From NCBI GenBank assembly GCA_903789665.1, contig CAIFEX010000023.1:1-56146 (forward strand): a stretch of DNA of 56,146 nucleotides, written 5' to 3'. The DNA comes from an uncultured Clostridium sp. Lineage in GTDB: Bacteria; Bacillota; Clostridia; Clostridiales; Clostridiaceae. The notes below the pieces were generated by a model that searched no databases, had not been told where the DNA came from, and worked only from the letters and a program-made list of their open reading frames with translations. Below, one piece after another: positions 25,707 through 34,156 of this stretch (position 1 is the stretch's first letter; every line of letters begins with the position of its first letter). The position numbers and the translations under genes are program-made.

Positions 25707-26369
25707 ATGATGTTCATTTGTCCTTATTTTGCACGAAGAGCCTGCTGCAGATTACCGCAAACTGCCCCTGTTTCCTATATAAGATTTTTAAATGCCAGCC
25801 CCAATTCTCCTGCAGTAGATGTATATCTCAATGAAAGGCTAATATTCAGAAATTTAACTTATAAATCCTTTTCAGATTATATAAATATACCTTATGGAAC
25901 CTACAATATAAGGGTATTTTCTGCAGGAAGTACCGAGAACCCAATCATAGACGAAAGTTTATCCATACCGGCTGAAAAAATATTCACCATAGCCATGACA
26001 GGCCAGTACCCAAATGTAAATTTACTTCCCATAGAAGATATTCGCCGTCCTAAAATTCAAAATAGAGCTTTGATAAGATTTATAAATTTGACCCCTGATT
26101 CTACCAATTTAGACCTTGCACTTTCCAATGGAAACACGCTCTTTTCAAATATATCCTACAGAGAAGTAAGCCAATATATACCTATTGTTCCCGGTGTGTA
26201 TACTTTTGAAATCAATAATTCCGGCAGTCAAGAAAGAGTTCTCCATATACCCAATGTACGGCTAACCCCCAATAGATTCTACACTATATACTCGGTTGGC
26301 AATTTATCGGGTTCTCCTGCACATCAGGTGTTGATCCCCCTTGACGGCAACAGCTACATCCAATTTTAA
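25707..26369 (+). CDS. DUF4397 protein with two tandem repeats
   Basis: A 220-residue protein built from two DUF4397 beta-sandwich repeats. The first begins at SYIRFLNASPNSPAVDVYLN and the second at ALIRFINLTPDSTNLDLALSN, each followed by the expected Y-x-x-V/F-S-x-Y-I-x-I/V-P-x-G-x-Y pattern. The N-terminus is Cys- and Arg-rich (CPYFARRACCR) and not a signal peptide. Secretion is therefore uncertain; spore-associated DUF4397 proteins exist in Bacilli and Clostridia, but the role here is inference. AAAGGTGG lies just before two successive ATG codons at 25707 and 25710; either may be used. Confidence 0.8.
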   Translation: MMFICPYFARRACCRLPQTAPVSYIRFLNASPNSPAVDVYLNERLIFRNLTYKSFSDYINIPYGTYNIRVFSAGSTENPIIDESLSIPAEKIFTIAMTGQYPNVNLLPIEDIRRPKIQNRALIRFINLTPDSTNLDLALSNGNTLFSNISYREVSQYIPIVPGVYTFEINNSGSQERVLHIPNVRLTPNRFYTIYSVGNLSGSPAHQVLIPLDGNSYIQF

Positions 26370-26375
26370 ATTCAA

Positions 26376-26399
26376 GGGCCTGTTCAAAAAAACAGGTCC
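26376..26399. terminator. Terminator between the DUF4397 and LUD genes
   Basis: GGGCCTGTT pairs with AACAGGTCC (one G-U) around a short A-rich loop. On the minus strand the A-rich loop becomes T-rich. It separates two convergent genes, though the T-run after the stem is weak. Confidence 0.5.
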
Positions 26400-26432
26400 T
26401 CATTTCACAGCCAAATTCTGTAGATAAAAAAG

Positions 26433-27074
26433 CTAGTAACCCAGAGGCTCATTCACTATTATAACTTTTACTCTTCCCTTATGGTTTTGCCTCCTTATAA
26501 GAGTGTACTCATTGCATATTCTGCTGTCACTGCTGCAGTCAACACAGTATCCCAATTTAGCACAAGGACTATCCACCTTTAATCTTCTGACATTTGCAGG
26601 AGCCGAACAGCGTCTGACTCTCTCTACAGCCTCATCCAAACTGGATACAATTTTATTTATTCCCACAATGACTATGACTTTGTCAGGGCCGTACAACATG
26701 GCAGCTACCCTGTTTCCATTACCGTCTACATTATAGAGCCGTCCATCCTCAATCAGTGCATTCGTACTCACTATATAGTCATCTGCAAAGAAACTCTTTC
26801 TGAAAACGTTCTTTATATCCTCAGGTTTTAAATTTTCAGCATATCTGTCTAAAAATTTATAATTTCCCTTTCTCAAAAAATCAATTACACCTATTTCAAA
26901 AAGGGACATAGAACCTCCTACAGAAACCGTATCACCTTCTTTTAGAATTTCACCAAGCTTACCTATGACTTCTTTTTTGTCATTTACAAAATAAGCCTCC
27001 ATGTTATTTTTTTCTAAGTTTTTCATAGTCCTTTTGATTTTTTGATCAACTACCCATTTTAAATTTTCATCCAC
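26433..27074 (-). CDS. LUD-domain protein (LutC/LutB-like, DUF1121 type)
   Basis: A 213-residue protein of the LUD fold. It contains the glycine-rich SVGGSMSLFEIG (about 51-62), the motif YIVSTNALIEDGRLYNVDGNGNRVAAMLYGPDKV, and a C-terminal Cys-rich tail (CSAPANVRR, CAKLGYCVDC, RICNEY). Proteins of this short type are common in clostridia as standalone genes and are annotated as lactate-utilisation related, but they lack the iron-sulfur partner LutB and the LutA subunit. The four to five conserved Cys residues could bind metal. The start is GTG, preceded by GGGGGT. It is a single-gene unit. Confidence 0.8.
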   Translation of the reverse strand: MDENLKWVVDQKIKRTMKNLEKNNMEAYFVNDKKEVIGKLGEILKEGDTVSVGGSMSLFEIGVIDFLRKGNYKFLDRYAENLKPEDIKNVFRKSFFADDYIVSTNALIEDGRLYNVDGNGNRVAAMLYGPDKVIVIVGINKIVSSLDEAVERVRRCSAPANVRRLKVDSPCAKLGYCVDCSSDSRICNEYTLIRRQNHKGRVKVIIVNEPLGY

Positions 27075-27320
27075 AATACTACCCCCTAATTGAATTTACC
27101 TTGAAATTCTCTTATATTATAACACAAAATTCCTGCCGGACACCCAATTTCACTTCCCTAAATCAACTTATCTCATCGGTAAATTTTTATTTATAAATTT
27201 ATATTATAAACAAAAAATTATCTAAAATATGTATTTATTTGCAAGCTTAACACGTATAAAGTAATGTATAATAAATTGAGATCAAATTAAACTCATTATA
27301 ATTTCAAGGAGGAATATATA

Positions 27321-27806
27321 ATGGCAATTTGTACAAAAAATCTTACAAAAAAAGAACTTCTTGATAAAGTTCAGGCCAACGCAGAAGAACTTTTCAGAAG
27401 TGGTGCACTATTTTGCAGCGAATCAGTATTGCAGACCATCAATGACTTATTGGGAAATCCATTTAATAAGGATATTGTCAAACTGGCAAGTGGATTTCCT
27501 GTAGGAATGGGCAAAGCCGGCTGTGTATGCGGTGCAATTTCCGGTGGACAGATGTCTCTGGGCATTGTGTATGGAAGAGTTAAGGGACAGCCCATGAAAG
27601 AAAAGATGTTTGAAGAATCCAAAAAACTTCATGACTACATTAAAGGTGAATATAAATCCACATGCTGCAGAGTATTGACAAAAAAATGGACTGGAGATGA
27701 CTTCAAAAGCGAAGGCAGACAAAGACATTGTATAAAGATCACGGGAAAAGTCGCACGATGGGTTGCAAACGAACTTATTGACGATGGACAAGTGCAGGTA
27801 AAATAA
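27321..27806 (+). CDS. C_GCAxxG_C_C family protein
   Basis: A 161-residue soluble protein of the C_GCAxxG_C_C family. The family signature is visible: a Cys in FCSESVLQ (C33), then GKAGCVCGAISGGQMSLG (about 65-82), and paired Cys in STCCRVL (about 113-114) and a final RHC. The family is defined by these conserved cysteines and often sits near redox or metal proteins; its biochemical role is not established. The ribosome binding site AAGGAGG is eight bases from the ATG, suggesting strong translation. No neighbouring gene is close enough for an operon. Confidence 0.85.
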   Translation: MAICTKNLTKKELLDKVQANAEELFRSGALFCSESVLQTINDLLGNPFNKDIVKLASGFPVGMGKAGCVCGAISGGQMSLGIVYGRVKGQPMKEKMFEESKKLHDYIKGEYKSTCCRVLTKKWTGDDFKSEGRQRHCIKITGKVARWVANELIDDGQVQVK

Positions 27807-27864
27807 TAAACATATAAATATTTAATTCTCGCTTTTCATTTTTTGCTTAAATTGCCATAAATCA

Positions 27865-27893
27865 TTGTAAATATATTTCCGTTATAGTAAAAT
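27865..27893 (+). promoter_or_regulatory. Sigma-A promoter of the NusG-II / Gx transporter pair
   Basis: TTGTAA (27865-27870), 17 bases, then TAAAAT (27888-27893), about 55 bases before the NusG-II start codon. Confidence 0.55.
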
Positions 27894-27947
27894 CATAGAG
27901 AGATAAACACTTCCAATTTCAATAGCAGCGTATATAAGGAGAATATA

Positions 27948-28331
27948 ATGAAAAAAGGAGATAAAATAATTGCAATTTGTATATTTATTTTAATAGCATC
28001 AAGTATCATTGGTGTTTTTTCATATAAATTGCATGTTAAAGGTTCTCATAAAATTGCAGTAATAAAACAGGAAGGAAAAATTATAAGTACTATAGATTTG
28101 GACAGTGTAAAAATCAGAAAACAATTCAAATTGAAATACAGGACCTCTCATTTTAATATAGTGGAAGTTGAAAATGGCAGAATACGAATATCAGAAGCAG
28201 ATTGCCCTGATAAAATCTGCGTAAAAACCGGCTGGATATCAAAACCCGGCCAGAGCATCGTCTGCCTTCCACACAAACTCATAATTAAAATAGAGGGAAA
28301 AAATTCACAATATGATGAAATCTCAAACTAA
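27948..28331 (+). CDS. NusG domain II-containing membrane-anchored protein
   Basis: A 127-residue protein with an N-terminal membrane anchor (residues 7-26) and an extracytoplasmic NusG-II type domain. The domain motif is ADCPDKICVKTGWISKPG (about 84-101), followed by IVCLPHKLIIKI. The paired Cys and the CLPH motif resemble iron-sulfur or heme contexts but their function is unproven. It is followed after 30 bases by a Gx transporter gene. In other clostridia this pair lies near Rnf or prenyl-diphosphate genes, as I recall; here the pair is tail-to-tail with the rnf operon. AAGGAG lies before the ATG. Confidence 0.85.
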   Translation: MKKGDKIIAICIFILIASSIIGVFSYKLHVKGSHKIAVIKQEGKIISTIDLDSVKIRKQFKLKYRTSHFNIVEVENGRIRISEADCPDKICVKTGWISKPGQSIVCLPHKLIIKIEGKNSQYDEISN

Positions 28332-28361
28332 ATCCATATATCAAAAAGCAAAGGTGCAAAT

Positions 28362-28877
28362 ATGAATAAAGTGAGAAGGATGGTTTTTTTAAGTTTTCTG
28401 GTCGGCATGGCACTTGTCATATATATAGCGGAATCTCAGATTCCCGTTTTATTTCCGGGTATAAAGCTTGGACTTGCAAATACAATTTCCCTGACTGCAT
28501 TAATACTTCTCGGATGGAAAGAAGCTCTCACAGTAATGTTTTTGAGGACACTTCTGGGATCAATATTTGGTGGAACGATGTCAGCTTTCATGTTTAGTAT
28601 AGCAGGAGGAATTTTAAGCAATATAGTTATGATCATATTGTACAAATACTTTAAAAATTCCATAAGTCTATCTGCCATAAGCATATGCGGAGCTATATTC
28701 CACAATATAGGGCAATTGCTTGTGGCTTCCATCATAATCGAAGATTTCAGAATATACATCTACTTGCCTGTACTTCTGATCTCCGGTGTGGTCACTGGAT
28801 ATTTCATAGGGTGGTGTACCAAGTTTCTGACGGAAAACTTATATAAAATTCCAATGTTTAAGAATTTAAAAGGCTAA
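28362..28877 (+). CDS. Gx transporter family protein (heptaprenyl diphosphate synthase component I-like)
   Basis: A 171-residue membrane protein with five or six helices and many small residues. The conserved motifs are ESQIPVLFPGIKLGLANTISL (residues 24-44) and LRTLLGSIFGGTMSAFMFSIAGGI. The family is labelled heptaprenyl diphosphate synthase component I in Pfam but looks like an ECF-type substrate-binding membrane subunit. The neighbouring NusG-II gene is its usual companion. AAAGGTG precedes the ATG. The transcript ends at a strong terminator shared with the rnf operon. Confidence 0.82.
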   Translation: MNKVRRMVFLSFLVGMALVIYIAESQIPVLFPGIKLGLANTISLTALILLGWKEALTVMFLRTLLGSIFGGTMSAFMFSIAGGILSNIVMIILYKYFKNSISLSAISICGAIFHNIGQLLVASIIIEDFRIYIYLPVLLISGVVTGYFIGWCTKFLTENLYKIPMFKNLKG

Positions 28878-28887
28878 AGCATAACAA

Positions 28888-28928
28888 AAAGGGGATGTCT
28901 TAAATTGATTTTTTAAGACATCCCCTTT
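28888..28928. terminator. Strong bidirectional terminator between the Gx transporter and rnfB
   Basis: A 17-bp perfect stem (AAAGGGGATGTCTTAAA and its complement) with a seven-base loop, flanked by A and T runs on both sides. It terminates the plus-strand pair and the minus-strand rnf operon. Confidence 0.9.
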
Positions 28929-28945
28929 AAATTTGTCAGCCGCAA

Positions 28946-29809
28946 TTATACATTTGCTGCAGCTTCTTTTTTACTTTGTTCCTGTAAATCCGTACCATTC
29001 ACAATGGCTTTAATAGCTCCCGTAGGACATTTAGCCAGACAAGCGGACTCACTGCATTTTTCTACACAAACATGATGATCAAGCACTCTTGCCAGATGAT
29101 CTTCAACCTTAATATTGTCATAAGGACAATTCTTCATGCACAGTCCACAGCCAAGGCATCCTACGCTGCAATTTTTACGCACAGCTCCGCCTTTATCCTT
29201 AGAATTGCAGTTGACCATAACTTTCGAACCTATAAGTCTAAAACCAATTACCTGTTTAGGACATACTTTGACACATGTTCCACATCCCGTACACCTGTCT
29301 ACATCAATTATAGGCAGTCCTTTGGATCCCATAGCCATGGCTCCAAAAGGACAATTTTTTACACAGGTTCCAAAACCAAGGCATCCATACTGACAGGCCT
29401 TAGGTCCTCCCTGAAGTAAATTTGCGGCAACGCAATCCTTTATTCCCTTGTACTCATATTTTCTAACAGCTTTTGTACAGTCACCGGCACATCTTATATG
29501 GGCGACCCTTGGCTCAATAGCCGGAGCCGATTTTCCCGTCAGTTTTGCCACCTGTTCTGCCACTGCCGCCTTTCCCGGAACACAAAGGTTGGGTGGAACT
29601 TTTTCATCTTCTACAACTGCTTCCGCATAGGCCCTGCACCCTGCAAATCCGCATCCACCGCACTGACCTTTTGGAAGTACATCTTCCACCTTTTCCACAA
29701 GAGGGTTTACTTCCATTGCAAATTTTTTGTTCACATAGGCCAGGATAAGGCCAAATATACAACCTATAACAGTCAATACAACTACAATCATAATTGCAGT
29801 ATTAATCAT
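28946..29809 (-). CDS. rnfB: Rnf complex subunit B (ferredoxin-type iron-sulfur protein)
   Basis: A 287-residue subunit that accepts electrons from ferredoxin in the Rnf ferredoxin:NAD oxidoreductase. It has an N-terminal membrane helix, then a 4Fe-4S domain with C50, C53, C58 and C76 (CGGCGFAGC). Further cluster sites follow: CLGFGTCVKNCP near 143-154, CTGCGTCVKVCP at 173-184, CLGCGLCMKNCP at 218-229, and a final set with C248, C252, C257 and C261. A short Ala/Lys/Glu-rich tail ends the protein. It is the last gene of the rnfC-D-G-E-A-B operon and ends at a strong terminator. AAAGGAG precedes the ATG. Confidence 0.96.
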   Translation of the reverse strand: MINTAIMIVVVLTVIGCIFGLILAYVNKKFAMEVNPLVEKVEDVLPKGQCGGCGFAGCRAYAEAVVEDEKVPPNLCVPGKAAVAEQVAKLTGKSAPAIEPRVAHIRCAGDCTKAVRKYEYKGIKDCVAANLLQGGPKACQYGCLGFGTCVKNCPFGAMAMGSKGLPIIDVDRCTGCGTCVKVCPKQVIGFRLIGSKVMVNCNSKDKGGAVRKNCSVGCLGCGLCMKNCPYDNIKVEDHLARVLDHHVCVEKCSESACLAKCPTGAIKAIVNGTDLQEQSKKEAAANV

Positions 29810-29827
29810 TATATCACAATCTCCTTT

Positions 29828-30409
29828 CTATAGAGAAATCATACCTGAAAAGCCCAAGAATGCCAGAGCTAACATTCCAGCCAATATGAACGCTACACCG
29901 AGCCCTTCCAATGGTTTAGGCACATCTGCCAGCCTCAATTTTTCTCTCAGGCTTGCCATTAAGACTATAGCCAGGGCAAATCCTAGACCAGAACCTATGG
30001 CATTAACTACACTTTCCATAAAATTAAAATTTGAATCGGCGTTTAAAATAGGTACAGCAAGCACTATACAGTTTGTAGCTATCAGAAGGAGGTATATCCC
30101 CCACATATTATACAGTGCAGGAGCCTGCTTTTTAATAACAGTTTCCAGAAGCTGCACAAAACTTGCTATGAGAAGTACAAATACAACAGTTTTTAAGAAT
30201 GTGAGGTTAAACGGTACAAGTATAAAGTGATATACTACCCAGGCCAGCATTGAACTAAGAGTTATGACCGAAGTAACTGCCATACCCATACCAACAGAGG
30301 CACTTAAATTCTTAGAAACTCCAAAGAATATACAAAGTCCAAGAAATCTTGTCAAAACATAGTTGTTTACTATTAATGAACTTATAAAAATGGTAAGATA
30401 AGTACCCAT
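29828..30409 (-). CDS. rnfA: Rnf complex subunit A
   Basis: A 193-residue integral membrane subunit with six helices, related to NqrE. The motif NNYVLTRFLGLCIFFG near residues 15-30 carries a conserved Cys, and a second Cys lies in IATNCIVLAVP (about 113); in RnfA/NqrE these two cysteines hold an intramembrane [2Fe-2S] cluster. Its start codon overlaps the rnfE stop by one base (TAATG), which couples their translation. Confidence 0.95.
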   Translation of the reverse strand: MGTYLTIFISSLIVNNYVLTRFLGLCIFFGVSKNLSASVGMGMAVTSVITLSSMLAWVVYHFILVPFNLTFLKTVVFVLLIASFVQLLETVIKKQAPALYNMWGIYLLLIATNCIVLAVPILNADSNFNFMESVVNAIGSGLGFALAIVLMASLREKLRLADVPKPLEGLGVAFILAGMLALAFLGFSGMISL

Positions 30410-31047
30410 TATCTTTCACCTCCGTTTGCCTTTTCCAGCTTTGCCATCTTAACTTGTTCAACATGCTGGTTATAGACTTTCACCACGGCAACCAAATATC
30501 CTATAAGTATAAATGCTCCTGGAGAAAGAATCATAATCATTATCGGATTATAGGACGACCACATAACACGGACACCAAATAAAGTTCCAGAACCAAACAG
30601 CTCACGTATTATACTTATTAATAGAAGCGCCAGTGTAAAACCGCATCCCATTCCAAGTCCATCGAAAAAAGATGGTATTACAGGATTTTTAGATGCAAAT
30701 ACCTCTGCACGTGCAAGTATTATAGCAAATACAACTATCAGTGACAGGTAAATGCCAAGCTGCTTGTATAAAGTCGGTGCAAAAGCTTGCAATATAAGTT
30801 CAACTACTGTAACTATAGTTGCTATGCAGGTGATGTACACGGGCACACGCACTTTGGGATTAACAAAATTTTTAATCAGGGAAACCACGGTATTATTACA
30901 AGTTATAACAAACAGCACACAAAGTCCCATTGTAAGTCCAGTTACAGCCGTACTTGTAGTTGCCAGTGCAGGACACAAGCTAAGTGCAAGTACAAATATG
31001 GGATTTTCTGATATCAATCCTTTTTTAAATATATTCCACAAATTCAT
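30409..31047 (-). CDS. rnfE: Rnf complex subunit E
   Basis: A 212-residue six-helix subunit paralogous to RnfA and NqrD. It shows SENPIFVLALSLCPALATT (14-32) with the conserved Cys and VFAIILARAEVFASKNPV; together with RnfA it forms the pseudosymmetric membrane core. GGGAGG is placed correctly before the ATG. rnfG ends three bases upstream. Confidence 0.95.
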   Translation of the reverse strand: MNLWNIFKKGLISENPIFVLALSLCPALATTSTAVTGLTMGLCVLFVITCNNTVVSLIKNFVNPKVRVPVYITCIATIVTVVELILQAFAPTLYKQLGIYLSLIVVFAIILARAEVFASKNPVIPSFFDGLGMGCGFTLALLLISIIRELFGSGTLFGVRVMWSSYNPIMIMILSPGAFILIGYLVAVVKVYNQHVEQVKMAKLEKANGGER

Positions 31048-31049
31048 AT

Positions 31050-31607
31050 CTACTTACCTCCCGTAAATGTAGTAACCTGCTGAACTGCCTTTTTAACTCC
31101 ATTAGTAACAGCTCTCGAGGTAATTGTAGCCCCTGTCATAGCTTGGATATCTTTCTTGTCGGATTTATCTTTAGTTACCTTCAAATTATCTACCGTCTTG
31201 TTTTTAAACTGTCCTTTAAAAGGATCCTTTGTAGCATTGGCTCCAAGTCCCGGGGTCTCATTGTGAGTTTGAATACTATAATCTATAACTTTCCCATCTG
31301 CAGTAACTGCCACCAGCATATCTATATCTCCGCCATATCCTTTAGTAACAGCAGGTACTACATAGGCAATTGTTTTATTACCTTTTTTAGCGGCATACCA
31401 ATCTTTTTTGCCATTTATAGTTTTAAAATCATCTGCATTGCTAACCAGTTCTCTCATGGTGTCATTCTGTATCTGCACTTTTTTCTGCGCTGCCACTGGT
31501 GCAGTTATATAGTAAACGCAAGCTATTATAAGTCCGGATACAAGACACGTAATGGTTAAATTTTTGGTAATTGCCAAAATGCTATTATTATCTTTATTTT
31601 TAGCCAT
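31050..31607 (-). CDS. rnfG: Rnf complex subunit G (covalent FMN protein)
   Basis: A 185-residue subunit with one N-terminal membrane helix (about 16-36) and an extracytoplasmic FMN-binding domain. The flavinylation motif is TGAT (158-161) in MTGATITSRAV, and the modified residue should be T161. The upstream sequences NETPGLGANATKDPF and GYGGDIDMLVAV are the standard FMN-binding-domain segments. FMN attachment requires an ApbE-type transferase, which is not encoded in this window. Confidence 0.95.
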   Translation of the reverse strand: MAKNKDNNSILAITKNLTITCLVSGLIIACVYYITAPVAAQKKVQIQNDTMRELVSNADDFKTINGKKDWYAAKKGNKTIAYVVPAVTKGYGGDIDMLVAVTADGKVIDYSIQTHNETPGLGANATKDPFKGQFKNKTVDNLKVTKDKSDKKDIQAMTGATITSRAVTNGVKKAVQQVTTFTGGK

Positions 31608-31612
31608 AAAGC

Positions 31613-32608
31613 TTACCTCCTTGTACCAAATTTAACAGGTTGAGTAAATTTATCTATAAGTGGAGTAACTGAGTTCATAAGTAGTATAGAGTAACATACC
31701 CCTTCAGGGTATCCGCCTTTTAATCTGATAAGAGAAGTGAGAGCACCTGCACCTAGTGCAAAAATAATCTGACCTTTATTCGTCATAGGAACAGTCACCA
31801 TATCTGTTGCCATAAAGAAGGCACCTATTACAAGTCCGCCTGCCATCATATGAAAAACAGGATCTCCTGTAAAAAATCCGGCACTTCCTCCAAAAATCCA
31901 GGTAAGTACACCTACAGTTCCTATCATAACCACAGGGATCTCCCAGTTTATATAACGCTTGTATATGAGGAAAAGTCCTCCTAAAACCAGCAATATAGTA
32001 GAAGTTTCACCTATACTGCCATTACGTGTTCCTAAAAAAAGTGCCTTATAGAGAGAACCTGTACCTCCAAAAGTTTCAACTAATTTTGAATAACCCTGCA
32101 ATTTTAAAATTCCAAGAGGAGTTGCAGAAGTAACAACATCTACCCCACTTGCAGTAAGTTTTGACCAGGTAGTCATAGCCACGGGCCATGAAGCCATAAG
32201 TACCGCCCTACCGATATGGGCTGGATTGAATATGTTGTATCCAAGACCTCCCATGGATTCTTTGGCTATTGCTATTGCCACGAAAGATCCAAAAGCTACC
32301 ATATAAGGTGGAATATCTGGAGGCAAACACATGGCAAGCAAAAATCCTGTCAGGAAAGCACTTCCATCTGAAATGGTCACAGGTTTTTTTCTAATCTTCT
32401 GAATGATATATTCTGTAACCACAGCAGAAATTATTCCCGTTAAAATTACCTTTAAGGCCGGTATTCCAAAATGAATTATACCAAAAATTCCAGCTGGGGC
32501 CAAAGCTAAATTAACACTCCACATTATTTTAGAAATAGACTCATCACAGCGAATATGCGGTGATGCTGAAACCGTAAGAACATTCTTCTTTATTTGCGTC
32601 TCCGCCAT
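31613..32608 (-). CDS. rnfD: Rnf complex subunit D (covalent FMN membrane subunit)
   Basis: A 331-residue subunit with about nine membrane helices. It contains the NqrB/RnfD signature SATPLG (161-166), where T163 is the likely FMN-linked threonine, and the conserved GGYPEGVCYSILLMN near the C-terminus. It opens with LTVSASPHIRC, typical of RnfD. With RnfG it carries electrons across the membrane and is thought to couple this to Na+ or H+ export. Confidence 0.95.
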   Translation of the reverse strand: MAETQIKKNVLTVSASPHIRCDESISKIMWSVNLALAPAGIFGIIHFGIPALKVILTGIISAVVTEYIIQKIRKKPVTISDGSAFLTGFLLAMCLPPDIPPYMVAFGSFVAIAIAKESMGGLGYNIFNPAHIGRAVLMASWPVAMTTWSKLTASGVDVVTSATPLGILKLQGYSKLVETFGGTGSLYKALFLGTRNGSIGETSTILLVLGGLFLIYKRYINWEIPVVMIGTVGVLTWIFGGSAGFFTGDPVFHMMAGGLVIGAFFMATDMVTVPMTNKGQIIFALGAGALTSLIRLKGGYPEGVCYSILLMNSVTPLIDKFTQPVKFGTRR

Positions 32609-32626
32609 CTTTTAATCACTCCCTTA

Positions 32627-34006
32627 TTATTTTTCAACTTTTTCCTTTTCTTTTTCTTTTTCCTTTTTCTCAGCCGCCGCCTTGGCCTTTTCTTTAGCTG
32701 CCGCAGCCGCATTTTGAGATTTCATATATTTGATATACTGTACAATATTTCTCTTAGCAGGGCATGTATATACACAGCTTCCGCACTCTACGCAATCTAA
32801 AAGATTATAATCTTCTTTGGCTTCTTGATATAAATTATTTTGCCCGAGTATACTCAACATACTAGGATTTAATCCCATAGGACAAGCTCTTATGCATCGA
32901 CCGCATCTTATACAGGCTGATTCCGTTCCAGTATTAACATCGCTTTCAGTTAACGCAAGTATTCCTGAAACCCCTTTTATTACCGGTATATCGAGATTCG
33001 ATTCGGCCATTCCCATCATAGGTCCTCCAGAAAGTACCTTAATAGGAGTTTTCTTAAACCCTCCGCAAAAATCAATAACGTCTTTAAAAGTAGTTCCCAC
33101 TCTTACCAGTAAATTCTTGGGTTCTTTTACAGCTCCACCGCTTACAGTAGTAACTCTCTGGATAAGAGGAATACCTTTCTCCACTGCATCACTGACTGCA
33201 ATACAAGTACCTACGTTTTGAACAACTGCCCCTACATCCATTGGAAGTCCCCCGGATGGCACTTCTCTGCCAGTCAAAACTTTTATAAGCATTTTCTCAG
33301 CACCTTGAGGGTATTTGGTAGGAAGCCCAACAACTTGTACATTTGTACCTTCAAAAGCTTTTTCCATATTCTTGATGGCATCCTTTTTATTATCCTCAAT
33401 ACCTACGAATCCCTTTTCTACATTCAATACCTTCATAATGATTTTGACACCTGATACTATCCTATCAGTATATTCAAGCATAGCTCTATAATCGGCAGTT
33501 AAATAAGGTTCACATTCAGCCCCATTTAAAATAAAAACATCTATTTTTTTATTTGGTGGCGGTGAAAGCTTTACATGGACAGGAAAAGTTGCCCCTCCCA
33601 TTCCAACAATGCCAGCTTCCCTTATTATTCCTATTATTTCTTTACCAGACAAATCATTCCAATTACGTGAAACAGGAATACCTTCCACCCATTCATCTTT
33701 TCCATCGTTTTGAATAACTATGGATAAACACTTGCCAAAATTAGGATGAGGATACTCAGCTATGTCTACAACTTTTCCAGAAATAGATGAATGCACATTA
33801 GCTGAGACAAAAGCATCACTTTTTGCAATAAGCTGTCCCTTTTTAACTTCATCTCCTTTTTTTACTATAGGAGATGTAGGTGCACCAATATGCTGTCTAA
33901 CGGGTATATATACTTTATCAGGTACAGGTACCGTTTCTATAGGCTTATTGGCTGTATATCTTTTGCTATCATCAGGATGCACTCCACCTCGAAAACTTTT
34001 TAACAC
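32627..34006 (-). CDS. rnfC: Rnf complex subunit C (NADH-binding iron-sulfur subunit)
   Basis: A 459-residue peripheral subunit that exchanges electrons with NAD. The N-terminal part has FRGGVHPDDSK and the barrel-sandwich segment VKKGDEVKKGQLIAKSDA. The NADH/FMN region is GIVGMGGATFPVHVKL, NGAECEPYLTADYRAM. Two 4Fe-4S motifs follow, CIRCGRCIRACP and CVECGSCVYTCP. The last 30 residues are a low-complexity Ala/Lys/Glu tail. The GTG start has AGAGGTG seven bases upstream. It opens the structural rnf operon, 150 bases after rseC. Confidence 0.95.
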   Translation of the reverse strand: MLKSFRGGVHPDDSKRYTANKPIETVPVPDKVYIPVRQHIGAPTSPIVKKGDEVKKGQLIAKSDAFVSANVHSSISGKVVDIAEYPHPNFGKCLSIVIQNDGKDEWVEGIPVSRNWNDLSGKEIIGIIREAGIVGMGGATFPVHVKLSPPPNKKIDVFILNGAECEPYLTADYRAMLEYTDRIVSGVKIIMKVLNVEKGFVGIEDNKKDAIKNMEKAFEGTNVQVVGLPTKYPQGAEKMLIKVLTGREVPSGGLPMDVGAVVQNVGTCIAVSDAVEKGIPLIQRVTTVSGGAVKEPKNLLVRVGTTFKDVIDFCGGFKKTPIKVLSGGPMMGMAESNLDIPVIKGVSGILALTESDVNTGTESACIRCGRCIRACPMGLNPSMLSILGQNNLYQEAKEDYNLLDCVECGSCVYTCPAKRNIVQYIKYMKSQNAAAAAKEKAKAAAEKKEKEKEKEKVEK

Positions 34007-34081
34007 TCCTTAACACCTCTTTCAATATTTTTAATATAAAAATATCATTTATAAATTAAAAAAATATAAAAATAGCTTATA

Positions 34082-34117
34082 TAGCAAATCACAGATTTTA
34101 CATTCTGTAATTTGCTA
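34082..34117 (-). promoter_or_regulatory. Hairpin between rseC and rnfC
   Basis: TAGCAAATTACAG and CTGTGATTTGCTA on the minus strand form a 13-bp stem with a ten-base loop. The only non-Watson-Crick pair is U-G on the minus strand but A-C on the plus, which points to function in minus-strand RNA. T-rich sequence follows after a few bases. It may be a leaky terminator or attenuator separating rseC from the rnf genes. Confidence 0.55.
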
Positions 34118-34156
34118 CACAGCTTTTATAATCTAGTATATTGAAACGGACATGAT

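Noticed and set aside
34007-34156. Rex (NADH-sensing) operator before rnfC
   Set aside because: I looked for TTGTTAA-type dyads and found none in this spacer.
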